This document shows positions 31,192-40,157 of a stretch of 64,000 nt of DNA, in pieces. A model generated the notes under the pieces. That model was not told the DNA's origin. It made no database searches and saw only the letters and a list, made by a program, of their open reading frames with translations. The translations under genes and the position numbers were made by a program. The stretch covers positions 247,509 to 311,508 of the forward strand of contig JAUXYA010000005.1 of NCBI GenBank assembly GCA_030684405.1, in the 5' to 3' direction. Numbering within the stretch: position 1 is the stretch's first letter; each line of letters starts with the position of its first letter. This DNA is from Burkholderiales bacterium. GTDB lineage: Bacteria > Pseudomonadota > Gammaproteobacteria > Burkholderiales > SG8-41.

Positions 31192-31310
31192 GATGGGTCA
31201 GAACCCGGCTGCGGCGTTCCACATTCCGCCGCGTAGTGGCCGGCGGCGCGCAGCGACGGCCGGCCACAACCGACTCCGCAATAACAACAGGTGGAGTGAA
31301 CTTCAGACAT
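31188..31310 (-). CDS. 40-aa micro-ORF duplicating the NasA [4Fe-4S] N-terminus; stop overlaps the nasA start (ATGA)
   Basis: Reads MSEVHSTCCYCGVGCGRPSLRAAGHYAAECGTPQPGSDPS*; first 16 aa identical to NasA. Confidence 0.6.
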   Translation of the reverse strand: MSEVHSTCCYCGVGCGRPSLRAAGHYAAECGTPQPGSDPS

Positions 31311-31355
31311 GAGCGTTGAGGGTCACGCCAACCATTGACCATCTGACTTATCAAG

Positions 31356-31460
31356 CGTCATTCCGGCGCGCCCCGCAGGAAGTCCCCTTGGGGGGAAAGC
31401 CGGAATCCAGGAACTTGCTGCACTGGATTCCGGATCGCACTGCGTGCGTCCGGAATGACG
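31356..31460. repeat. MITE/REP-like composite with 11-bp terminal inverted repeats
   Basis: CGTCATTCCGG ... CCGGAATGACG at the two ends. Confidence 0.75.
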
Positions 31461-31500
31461 GGATGCTTGCCGCGGGGAATGAACCTGGGGCATGGCGGGC

Positions 31501-32727
31501 TCAGGCTTCACCAAACATCAGCCGGTCGCGGATGTCGCCGACCTTGCGGCCTTCGCGCAGCAGGTCAAAATAATACGCGCCGTCCGCGGTGTCGCCGTAG
31601 AGCACGCTGCCGACCAGCTTGTCATCGCGGATCACCAGCTTCTTGTAAACGCCGCGGAGCGGATCGGACAGCGTGATGTCCTCGCTGCCGTCGCCGCCCT
31701 GGAAATCGCCGGCGCTGAAGAGGTCGATGCCGGTTACCTTGAGCCTGGTCGAGGTGAGCGAGCCGGTGTAGCGGCCAATACCGTGGAAGGCGAGGTGGTT
31801 GGCGCAGACCGTCGCCATGTCGAACAGCGGGGCTACCAGGCCATAGGTGGTGCCGCGGTGGTTGGCGCACTCGCCGACGGCGTAGATGCGCGGATCGTGG
31901 GTCTGCATGGTGTCGCTGACGACAATGCCGCCAGGCCGCGCCGGCGAGCAGTGCAGGCCGGCTTTTTCGGCGAGTTTGATGTTGGGACGGATGCCGACGG
32001 CAACCACCACGAGCTCGGCGGCGGCACTGCTGCCGTCCTTGAAGCGGACGGCGGCGACACGGCCCGATTCGCCGGCGACGAGTTCCGCGGTCTGTGTTGC
32101 AAGGCGGAACTGGAGGCCCTTCTGTTCCAGCGATTTTTGCAGCAGTCCGGAGGCGGTGTGGTCGAGCTGGCGTTCCATCAGCCATTCGCCGAGGTGGACC
32201 ACGGTGACCTCCATGCCGCGCTGCTTCAGACCGTTCGCGGCTTCGAGGCCGAGCAGGCCGCCGCCGATAACCACCGCCTTTTTGTAATGTGCCGTTGCGG
32301 CGATCATGCCTTCGGTGTCAGCGATATCGCGGTAGGTCAGCACGCCCGGCAGCGTCATGCCGGGGATTGGCAGCATGACCGGATTCGAGCCCGTCGCCAG
32401 CAGCAGGCGGTCGTATGGTGCTTCAGTGCCGTCATCGGCGCGCACGATGCGTTTGACACGGTCGATGGCGGTGATTCTTTTGCCGAGATGCAGGGTAATG
32501 CCGTTCTGTTGGTACCAGTCGAGGTCGTTGAGCACGATCTCCTGCAGCGTCTGTTCACCGGCTAGCACCGGTGAGAGCAGGATGCGGTTGTAGTTCGGAT
32601 GCGGCTCGGCGCCGAACACGGTGATGTCGTAGAGATCGGGCGCGAGTTTAAGCAACTCCTCCAGCGTGCGCATGCCGGCCATGCCGTTGCCCACGCACAC
32701 TAAACGTAACTTATTGTTTTTAATCAT
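31501..32727 (-). CDS. FAD/NAD(P)-dependent oxidoreductase, NirB-N-terminal-like (candidate NasA electron donor)
   Basis: VCVGNGMAGMRTLEELL; VVIGGGLLGLEAANGLKQRGMEVTVVH; paralogous to the NirB N-terminus. Confidence 0.88.
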   Translation of the reverse strand: MIKNNKLRLVCVGNGMAGMRTLEELLKLAPDLYDITVFGAEPHPNYNRILLSPVLAGEQTLQEIVLNDLDWYQQNGITLHLGKRITAIDRVKRIVRADDGTEAPYDRLLLATGSNPVMLPIPGMTLPGVLTYRDIADTEGMIAATAHYKKAVVIGGGLLGLEAANGLKQRGMEVTVVHLGEWLMERQLDHTASGLLQKSLEQKGLQFRLATQTAELVAGESGRVAAVRFKDGSSAAAELVVVAVGIRPNIKLAEKAGLHCSPARPGGIVVSDTMQTHDPRIYAVGECANHRGTTYGLVAPLFDMATVCANHLAFHGIGRYTGSLTSTRLKVTGIDLFSAGDFQGGDGSEDITLSDPLRGVYKKLVIRDDKLVGSVLYGDTADGAYYFDLLREGRKVGDIRDRLMFGEA

Positions 32728-32737
32728 ATTTTTTTAG
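32704..32737 (+). repeat. AT-rich dispersed element at the start of the FAD oxidoreductase gene
   Basis: ACGTAACTTATTGTTTTTAATCATATTTTTTTAG. Confidence 0.6.
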
Positions 32738-32753
32738 ACTTAGGTCACCCGCA

Positions 32754-33545
32754 TTACGCTGCTTTCAATTGCTTATGGTAGAGAAACTCAAGCACGGCCT
32801 TGCGCGCTGACAGGTAACGCGCATCGGTAGCCAGCGCGAGGCGTTCGCGCGGGCGCGCGAGATTGACGTTGAGGATTTCGCCGATGGTTGCCGCCGGGCC
32901 GTTGGTCATCATCACCACACGGTCGGACAGCAGCACGGCTTCGTCGACGTCGTGGGTGACCATCACCACAGTGCTGCCGGTGTCGGCGACGATGCGCAGC
33001 AGTTCGTCCTGCAGCCGCGCGCGCGTCAGCGCGTCGAGCGCGCCGAAGGGCTCGTCCATCAGCAGCACTTTCGGTTCCATTGCCAGCGCGCGGGCGATGC
33101 CAACGCGCTGCTTCATGCCGCCCGAGAGTTCTTCCGGTCGCTTGTTCATCGCATGGTCCATTTGCACCAGCTTCAGGTTGTGCAGGATCCATTCGCGGAT
33201 CTGCGCCTTGTTGCGCTTGCCCTGCGAAGTTTTCTTGACTGCGAGTTCGATGTTTTCGTAGGCGGTGAGCCAGGGCAGCAGCGAGTGATTCTGGAACACC
33301 ACCGCGCGGTCGGGGCCGGGCTGGTTGACTTCACGGCCTTCCAGCAGCACACCGCCGGAAGTGCAGTGGTAGAGGCCGGCGATGATGTTGAGCAGCGTCG
33401 ACTTGCCGCAGCCGGAATGGCCGATCAGCGAGACGAATTCACCTTTATCGACCCGGAGGTTGATGCCGCTCAGGGCCTGAAACGGGCCCTGCCGGGTCTT
33501 GAAGGCCATCGAAACAAGGCTCAGTTCAAGGAAGGACTGGCTCAT
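32754..33545 (-). CDS. nrtC: Nitrate ABC transporter ATP-binding protein
   Basis: GHSGCGKSTLLNIIAGL Walker A, LSGGMKQRVGIARAL, LLMDEPFGALDALTR; operon context. Confidence 0.9.
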   Translation of the reverse strand: MSQSFLELSLVSMAFKTRQGPFQALSGINLRVDKGEFVSLIGHSGCGKSTLLNIIAGLYHCTSGGVLLEGREVNQPGPDRAVVFQNHSLLPWLTAYENIELAVKKTSQGKRNKAQIREWILHNLKLVQMDHAMNKRPEELSGGMKQRVGIARALAMEPKVLLMDEPFGALDALTRARLQDELLRIVADTGSTVVMVTHDVDEAVLLSDRVVMMTNGPAATIGEILNVNLARPRERLALATDARYLSARKAVLEFLYHKQLKAA

Positions 33546-33603
33546 GAGGTGCTCCCTGTGCAATGGATCATCGAGTGGTGTGCGAAAGAGTTCATAGCCG
33601 TGC

Positions 33604-34566
33604 TCAGTTCACGCTGCTGCCGCGGGCGACCCAGCGGCCAATCCAGGAGACGATGCGGTCGAGCATGAAGCCGACGATGCCGACGTAAACCAGTGCCAGC
33701 ACGATGTCGCTGATGCGCGAGGAGTTCCAGGCATCCCAGATGAAGAAGCCGACACCGACGCCGCCGATCAGCATTTCTGCGGCGACGATGGCCAGCCACG
33801 ACAGGCCGACGCCGATGCGCAGTCCGGAGAAGATGTACGGCGCGGCGGCGGGCATCATGATTTTCCAGAAGTACTCGACGCCGTTCAGCTGTACCACCCG
33901 GGCAACGTTGCGGTAGTCGTTGGGGATGTTGCGGATACCGATTGAGGTGTTGATGATGATCGGCCACACTGCGGTGATGAAGATGACGAAGATTGCCGAA
34001 GGATTGCCGTCGCGGAAACCCGCCAGTGCGATCGGCAGCCACGCCAGCGGCGGCACCGTGCGCAGCACCTGGAATACCGGATCCAGGCCGCGCATGGCGA
34101 TCGCGAACTGGCCGACCAATACGCCCAGTGAAATGCCGACCACCACCGCAATCGAGTAGCCGTAGAGCACCCGCTCGAGACTCGCCAGCAATTGCCAGGC
34201 CATGCCCACATCGTTGCCGCCGTTGTCGAAGAAAGGATTGAGGATCAGCTCCTTGGTGTCGGCGATGACCTTGCTTGGTGGCGGCAGCGAGGCGCCGGCC
34301 TGGCTGGAAGCGAGTTCCCAGATGCCGAGCAGCAGTGCCACGGTGATCACCGGTGGCAGGATCCTTGCCGCATAGTCACCGAGGGTGTCGAGCCAGGCGG
34401 GGCGGCGTTTGGCAGTCGGCGTGGGTGGCACGGCGGCTGCTACAGACGCCTTGACTACCGGCGTGCTGGTGGCTGCTGCCGTGACCGCTCCAAGGTCGGT
34501 GACGGTGTCCGACTTGCGGGCGGACGACGTTTCCGTCGGGGCTGCAAGCGTGGCGGTGGTAGTCAT
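33604..34566 (-). CDS. nrtB: Nitrate ABC transporter permease
   Basis: BPD permease signature (QVLRTVPPLAWLPIALAGFRDGNPSAIFV), context. Confidence 0.9.
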   Translation of the reverse strand: MTTTATLAAPTETSSARKSDTVTDLGAVTAAATSTPVVKASVAAAVPPTPTAKRRPAWLDTLGDYAARILPPVITVALLLGIWELASSQAGASLPPPSKVIADTKELILNPFFDNGGNDVGMAWQLLASLERVLYGYSIAVVVGISLGVLVGQFAIAMRGLDPVFQVLRTVPPLAWLPIALAGFRDGNPSAIFVIFITAVWPIIINTSIGIRNIPNDYRNVARVVQLNGVEYFWKIMMPAAAPYIFSGLRIGVGLSWLAIVAAEMLIGGVGVGFFIWDAWNSSRISDIVLALVYVGIVGFMLDRIVSWIGRWVARGSSVN

Positions 34567-34608
34567 GGCGTTCTCCTGTCAGCGGTTCTGGTTTCGGGCC
34601 TGCCTGCG

Positions 34609-35910
34609 TCAGGCTTTCATCGCCTTGATGCTTAGGCTGTTGAGGTAGGCCGCCGGGTTCTTCGGATCGAAGACCTTGCCGTCGAAGAACTTCTCGCTGC
34701 CGCGCGAGGTCGAGGTCGGAATCTGCGCCTTCGGAATGCCCAGCTCCAGTGCTGCCTTGCGCCACAGGTCTTCGCGGTTGACCTGCTTGATCAGCGCGGC
34801 GGTGTCGGTTTTCTGCGGCAGGTAACCCCAGCGGATGTTCTCAGTGAGGAACCACAGGTCGTGGCTCTGGAAGGGGTAGGAGGCGAAGTCGTTCCAGTAG
34901 CGCATTTTCTGCGGGCTGTTCTTGACCACGCGGCCGGTGCCGTAATCGAAATCGCCGCGTACGCGGTCGGCAATGTCTTCGACCGGTGCGTTGATCCAGC
35001 GGCGGCGCGAGCAGATCTCTGCAACTTCAAGAGCGTTTTTCGGATCGTCGCAGAACATCTGCGCTTCCATCACTGCCTTGATCAGTGCGTTGGTCGCGTT
35101 GGGGTTCTTGTCGACATAGGCCGCGCGCATCGCAAAGGCTTTTTCCGGATGGTTGTGCCAGAGCTCTCCGGTGGTGATCGCGGTGTAACCGATTTTCTGG
35201 TTGATCAACTGGTGATTCCAGGGTTCGCAGACGCAGAAGGTGTCCATGGTGCCGACCTTCATGTTGGCGACCATCTGCGGCGGCGGCACGACGATGGTGT
35301 TGATGTCCTTGTTGGGGTCGATGCCGCCGGCGGCGAGCCAGTAACGCATCCACATGTCATGGGTGCCGCCGGGGAAAGTCATCGCCGCGTTGATCGCCTT
35401 GCCGCTGGCTTTTTTCGCCATCAGGGCCGGCTTGAAGGGTTTGGTATCGACACCCACTTTCAGGTTGGCGAATTCGTTGGAGACGGAGATGCACTGTCCG
35501 GCGAGGTTCAGGCGCGCCAGGATGTACATGGGAGTCGGCACGTTGTTGGCAGTCATCGCGCCGGAGGAGATCAGGTAGGGCATGGGCGTCAGGATGTGCG
35601 CGCCATCAATGCCGTTTTTCTCGGAGCCGAGCACGATGTTGTCGCGGGTGGCGCCCCATGACGCCTGTTTCAGCACCTCGACACTGCTCATGCCGTGCTT
35701 CTTGAAGAAACCCTTTTCGTCGGCGACGAACAATGGCGCGGCGTCAGTCAGTGCGATGAAGCCGAGCTTCGCGGCAGTGGTTTCCAGTTTGCCCTGGGCC
35801 CTGACGATGGCCGGGAAACCGGCGGGTATCAGGCTGGCAGCTGCCACGCCTGCAACGCTTTTGATCATCGAACGCCGTGAAGAATTGATAAGGCCGTCTT
35901 TGTTGTCCAT
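34609..35910 (-). CDS. nrtA: Nitrate ABC transporter substrate-binding protein
   Basis: Tat-like signal SRRSMIKSVAGVAAASLIPAG; NrtA-type LGFIALTDAAPLFVADEKGFF. Confidence 0.92.
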   Translation of the reverse strand: MDNKDGLINSSRRSMIKSVAGVAAASLIPAGFPAIVRAQGKLETTAAKLGFIALTDAAPLFVADEKGFFKKHGMSSVEVLKQASWGATRDNIVLGSEKNGIDGAHILTPMPYLISSGAMTANNVPTPMYILARLNLAGQCISVSNEFANLKVGVDTKPFKPALMAKKASGKAINAAMTFPGGTHDMWMRYWLAAGGIDPNKDINTIVVPPPQMVANMKVGTMDTFCVCEPWNHQLINQKIGYTAITTGELWHNHPEKAFAMRAAYVDKNPNATNALIKAVMEAQMFCDDPKNALEVAEICSRRRWINAPVEDIADRVRGDFDYGTGRVVKNSPQKMRYWNDFASYPFQSHDLWFLTENIRWGYLPQKTDTAALIKQVNREDLWRKAALELGIPKAQIPTSTSRGSEKFFDGKVFDPKNPAAYLNSLSIKAMKA

Positions 35911-35991
35911 GTGTTTATCCCCGTGATTGAACCCGTTGAAAAATCGCGTCGAGCGATCCGAACTTGTGTCTGGCTGCGTGTGTCGCAAAAC

Positions 35992-36096
35992 AAAAAAGGG
36001 TGTTGGGGCGGCGCGTTTGCACGCACCAACCCGAACACCCTTGTCCTGAAGCCGACCGTCGTTGGCCGGCTTGCGGCTACAAGTATTGCAAGCCGC
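35992..36096 (-). promoter_or_regulatory. ANTAR-type leader: two hairpins followed by an intrinsic terminator in the nrtA 5' leader
   Basis: Minus strand GCCGGCC-AACGAC-GGTCGGC (36070-36051), hexaloop with A1 and G4; then AAGGGTGTT...AACACCCTTTTTT; upstream GCGGCT...AGCCGC (36096-36073). Confidence 0.7.
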
Positions 36097-36120
36097 GTGC
36101 CATCCCTTGATTATGGCGAG

Positions 36121-36160
36121 GATATTTTATAAGTATCTGTTTTTAAAATATATTATTGTT
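36121..36160 (+). repeat. AT-rich dispersed element in the nasT-nrtA intergenic region
   Basis: TTATAAGTATCTGTTTTTAAAATATATTATTG. Confidence 0.5.
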
Positions 36161-36250
36161 CTGATCGGCATGCGCGCCTGTTCTGGACAATGCGCTATTG
36201 CGGTGCGTCATCGGGGCTGCGCGCACCAAGCGAGCACAGCCGGCGGTGTG

Positions 36251-36832
36251 TCAGCCGAGAAGTTTGGCGAAGGTGATGACCTGCTCGGCCACCGAGCCGA
36301 GGGTGGCATTGCGGTCCATCGCCAGCTTGCGCAGCAGGCGGTAGGCCTCGTCCTCGGAAATCTTTTTTTCCGTCATCAGGATGCCCTTGGCGCGGTCAAC
36401 CAGCTTGCGCTCGGAGAGCTTGTTGCGGGTCTGCGCGAGTTCGGCCTGCACCGACTGGAAAGCTTCGAAACGTGCCACTGCAGTCTCGATGATCGGTTCG
36501 ATGCGTTCCGCCGCCAGGCCGTCGACGATGTAGGCGGTGACCCCGGCACGCACCGCCTCGCGGATCGATTCGCGCTTGGCGTCCTGGGTGAACATGACGA
36601 TCGGCCGCGGGCAGCTCTCGGTGATCAGGCAGAGGTGCTCCAGCGTGTCGCGGGTCGGCGAATCGGTGTCAATGATGATGGCGTCCGGCGACAGCTTGCG
36701 CACGGCGTCATAGAGCAGTCCGGCGTTGGCGATCTCGGCGACGACCTGGTGCCCCAGCCGCTCCAAAGTCATGCGCAGGAACAGCGAGCGTTCCGGGTTT
36801 TCGTCGTAGAGCATGATTTTCATGTCCGGCAT
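36251..36832 (-). CDS. nasT: NasT-like response regulator with ANTAR RNA-binding domain
   Basis: MKIMLYDENPERSLFLRMTLERLG receiver; LSERKLVDRAKGILMTEKKISEDEAYRLLRKLAM ANTAR. Confidence 0.94.
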   Translation of the reverse strand: MPDMKIMLYDENPERSLFLRMTLERLGHQVVAEIANAGLLYDAVRKLSPDAIIIDTDSPTRDTLEHLCLITESCPRPIVMFTQDAKRESIREAVRAGVTAYIVDGLAAERIEPIIETAVARFEAFQSVQAELAQTRNKLSERKLVDRAKGILMTEKKISEDEAYRLLRKLAMDRNATLGSVAEQVITFAKLLG

Positions 36833-36888
36833 TCTCGCAATATGTGTGCCAGATAGGGGAGGCGGTGCATCGCTATATACTTATAGTT

Positions 36889-38292
36889 ATGCAAGTCACC
36901 TCCATGCACTTCAAGGCCCGCGCCGGCGCCAAGCTGGCCGATGTCCGGCTGCAAACGGCCTTGAAGAAGCTTCAGGGCAATTTCGTCAAGGGCCGGGCCG
37001 ACCGCATTGCCGAACTCGACAATTTTCCGGATATCCGCGACGCCGCGGCGGCGATCCGTGACCGTGCGCTGGAGAACCTCGATGTCTGGCTGGACACCTT
37101 CGAACGCAATGCCACCGCCCGCGGCACCGTGGTGCACTGGGCGGAGACCCATGAGGACGTGAACCGCATAGTCCGCGAAATCGCCGCGCGGCACGGGGTG
37201 CGCAAGGTGATCAAGTCGAAGTCGATGGTCACCGAGGAGTGCGGGCTGAACGATGCGCTGGAGTCGGCCGGGCTCGAAGTGGTCGAAACCGATCTCGGCG
37301 AATACATTCTGCAGCTGGCGAAGGAGCCGCCCTCGCACATCGTGGCGCCGGTGGTGCACAAGACCCGCGACGAGGTCTCCGACCTGTTTGCAGAGAAGCA
37401 CAATGCCCCGCGGCTGACCGACATCCCGGCACTGTGCCGTGAGGCGCGCGAAAAGCTGCGGCCGCATTTCCTGACGGCGGAGATGGGCGTCTCGGGTGCC
37501 AATTTTCTGATCGCCGAGACGGGCTCGACGCTGATTGTCACCAACGAAGGCAACGGCCGCATGGTCACCACGCTGCCGAAGGTGCATGTCGCGATCACCG
37601 GCATCGAGAAAGTGGTGCCGACGCTGGAGGACGTGAGCACGCTATTGCGCCTGCTGCCGCGCCACGGTACCGGACAGAGCATCACCAACTACATCTCGGT
37701 GACCACCGGGCCTAAGCGCGAGGGCGATTCGGATGGCCCCGAGCACTTCCACGTGATCCTGGTCGATGCCGGACGCACGCAGTTGATCGGCGGCGAGATG
37801 CAGCAGATGCTGCGCTGCATCCGCTGCGGCGCCTGCATGAACCACTGCCCGGTCTATCAGAGTGTTGGCGGCCATGCCTATGGCTGGGTCTATCCGGGGC
37901 CGATGGGGTCGATCCTGACGCCGACCTATATCGGACTGGAGAACGCGCGCGATCTGCCCAATGCGGCAACGCTGTGCGGCCAGTGCGAGGTCGCCTGCCC
38001 GGTGAAGATTCCGCTGCCGGAACTGCTGCGCAAGCTGCGCGAGCGCCAGTTTGAGCAGGGGCTCAAGCCCTGGCACGAGGTTGCCGCGCTGCGGCTGTGG
38101 GGCTGGCTGGCACAGCGTCCTGCACTGTACGGGCTGGCGACGCGGATCAAGGTGCGCGCGCTGAAGGCGATGGCCAACCCCCAAGGCATGATCCGCAGCC
38201 TGCCCTTCGGCGGTGGCTGGACCGATCGGCGCGATTTCCCGGCGCCGGAGGGGAAGACGTTCAGGGAGTTGTACGGAAAGTCAAAGGCATAG
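36889..38292 (+). CDS. lutB: Lactate utilisation iron-sulfur protein LutB/LldF type
   Basis: MLRCIRCGACMNHCPVYQSVGGHAYGWVYPGPMGSILTP; CGQCEVACPVKIPLPELL. Confidence 0.94.
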   Translation: MQVTSMHFKARAGAKLADVRLQTALKKLQGNFVKGRADRIAELDNFPDIRDAAAAIRDRALENLDVWLDTFERNATARGTVVHWAETHEDVNRIVREIAARHGVRKVIKSKSMVTEECGLNDALESAGLEVVETDLGEYILQLAKEPPSHIVAPVVHKTRDEVSDLFAEKHNAPRLTDIPALCREAREKLRPHFLTAEMGVSGANFLIAETGSTLIVTNEGNGRMVTTLPKVHVAITGIEKVVPTLEDVSTLLRLLPRHGTGQSITNYISVTTGPKREGDSDGPEHFHVILVDAGRTQLIGGEMQQMLRCIRCGACMNHCPVYQSVGGHAYGWVYPGPMGSILTPTYIGLENARDLPNAATLCGQCEVACPVKIPLPELLRKLRERQFEQGLKPWHEVAALRLWGWLAQRPALYGLATRIKVRALKAMANPQGMIRSLPFGGGWTDRRDFPAPEGKTFRELYGKSKA

Positions 38293-38475
38293 CCACAGAG
38301 GACACAGAGATCACAGAGCACTACACAATCAATTAACAGGATGTGCAGGATGAACAGGATTAAAAACGGGACACGATTGTCCGGCGTATCGAACATAGGG
38401 TTTTATCCTGCAAATCCTGTCCATCTTGCTAAATCGTTTTTGGTTTTTCTCTGTGATCTCTGTGTCCTCTGTGGC
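38292..38475. repeat. 27-bp perfect inverted repeat flanking inner CAGGATG-type repeats
   Basis: gccacagaggacacagagatcacagag (38292-38318) and its exact reverse complement (38449-38475). Confidence 0.9.
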
Positions 38476-38514
38476 TTGAGTTTTCAAGTTTTTTAAAGTT
38501 TTTTTGAGAGCATC

Positions 38515-40026
38515 ATGAACAAACCCAACGACATCACCACCACCATCCCTCTATGGATCAACGGCAAGGGGCAGGCTGCGACATCAACCCGCATGGCGGG
38601 CGTTACCAATCCGGCGACCGGCAAGGTCACGCGGCAGGTGCCGCTGGCGAACGCGCAGGATATCGACTCCGCCGTGCAGTCGGCGCAACGCGCCTTTCCG
38701 GCCTGGCGCGACACGCCGCCGCTGCGCCGCGCGCGCATCCTGATGCGTTACCGCGAACTGCTCGATGCCCACCGCGACGAACTCGCGCGGCTGGTTACCG
38801 ATGAACACGGCAAGACGCTGACAGATGCCGCAGGCTCGGTGCAGCGCGGCATCGAGGTCGTCGAATTTGCGACGGGTATCCCGCACCTGCTGAAGGGCGA
38901 GTACAGCGAGGACGTCGGTACTGGCGTCGATACCCATTCGCTGCGCCAGCCGCTGGGTGTTTGCGCGGGCATCACGCCCTTCAATTTTCCGGTGATGGTG
39001 CCGCTGTGGATGTTCCCGGTGGCGATCGCCTGCGGCAATACCTTCGTGCTGAAACCCTCGGAGAAAGTGCCGTCGGCGTCGTTGCGCATGGCGGAGCTGT
39101 TCACGGAAGCCGGATTGCCCGATGGCGTGCTCAACGTCGTGCACGGCGACAAGGAGGCGGTGGATGCACTGTTGCATCACCCGCTTGTGAAGGCGGTGTC
39201 CTTCGTCGGGTCGACGCCGATTGCGAAATACATTTACGAAACCTGCGCCAAGGAAGGCAAGCGTGTGCAGGCGCTGGGCGGGGCGAAGAATCATGCCGTG
39301 GTGCTGGCCGATGCCGACCTTGATTTCGCGGCCGAGGCGCTGATCGGCGCGGCCTATGGCTCGGCGGGGGAACGCTGTATGGCGATTTCCGCAGTGGTGG
39401 CGGTCGAGACGGTAGCCGACGCGCTGGTGGCGAAACTGCAGGCCGCCGCAGGCAAGCTGATCATCGGCGCCGGCCATCAGAAGGACGCCGACATGGGGCC
39501 GGTGATCAGCCGCGTGCATCGCGACAAGATTGCTTCCTATGTCGACCAGGGCGTCGCCGCCGGTGCGAAGCTGCTGCTCGACGGCCGTGGCCTGAAGGTG
39601 GCCGGGCACGAGGAGGGGTTCTTCATCGGTGCCACGCTGTTCGATCACGTGAAGCCGGAAATGACGATTTACCGCGACGAGATCTTCGGCCCGGTGCTGG
39701 TTGTGCTGCGGGTGAAGTCTCTTGAAGAGGCGATCCAGCTGATCAATGCCAACCCCTATGCCAACGGCACGGCGGTATTTACCCGCTCCGGCGGCGCGGC
39801 GCGGCGCTTCGAGCGCGAGATCGAAGTTGGCATGGTCGGCATCAACGTGCCGATCCCGGTGCCGATTGCCTATTATTCCTTTGGCGGCTGGCGCAACTCG
39901 CTGTTTGGCGACCAGCATGTACATGGCCCCGAGGGCGTGCGTTTCTATACCCGCGGCAAAGTGGTGACCACGCGCTGGCCCGAAGACAAGGCCGTGGCCA
40001 GCGGTTTCAACATGCCGACGCTGTGA
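38515..40026 (+). CDS. mmsA: CoA-acylating methylmalonate-semialdehyde dehydrogenase
   Basis: [47 protein letters not shown]. Confidence 0.94.
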   Translation: MNKPNDITTTIPLWINGKGQAATSTRMAGVTNPATGKVTRQVPLANAQDIDSAVQSAQRAFPAWRDTPPLRRARILMRYRELLDAHRDELARLVTDEHGKTLTDAAGSVQRGIEVVEFATGIPHLLKGEYSEDVGTGVDTHSLRQPLGVCAGITPFNFPVMVPLWMFPVAIACGNTFVLKPSEKVPSASLRMAELFTEAGLPDGVLNVVHGDKEAVDALLHHPLVKAVSFVGSTPIAKYIYETCAKEGKRVQALGGAKNHAVVLADADLDFAAEALIGAAYGSAGERCMAISAVVAVETVADALVAKLQAAAGKLIIGAGHQKDADMGPVISRVHRDKIASYVDQGVAAGAKLLLDGRGLKVAGHEEGFFIGATLFDHVKPEMTIYRDEIFGPVLVVLRVKSLEEAIQLINANPYANGTAVFTRSGGAARRFEREIEVGMVGINVPIPVPIAYYSFGGWRNSLFGDQHVHGPEGVRFYTRGKVVTTRWPEDKAVASGFNMPTL

Positions 40027-40033
40027 AAGGCAG

Positions 40034-40147
40034 TGATGAGCGAAGAGTGATGAGTGCAGAGCGAAATTCAAGGGAAGGCAGGATGTGTCGTGAGGCGTCC
40101 ATTCCGGTGGTGTTGACTCCTCACGCCTCACCACTCACGCCTCCCGC
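40034..40147. repeat. Degenerate heptamer-type intergenic repeats in opposed orientation
   Basis: gtgatgagcgaagagtgatgagtg ... ctcctcacgcctcaccactcacgcctc. Confidence 0.6.
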
Positions 40148-40157
40148 CTGACCAAGC

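Noticed and set aside
38292-38475. Possible CRISPR repeats
   Set aside because: Only inverted, not spaced direct repeats; no cas genes in the window.
38584-40134. 516-aa minus-strand ORF opposite mmsA
   Set aside because: Antisense shadow, His/Arg-rich, no family features.
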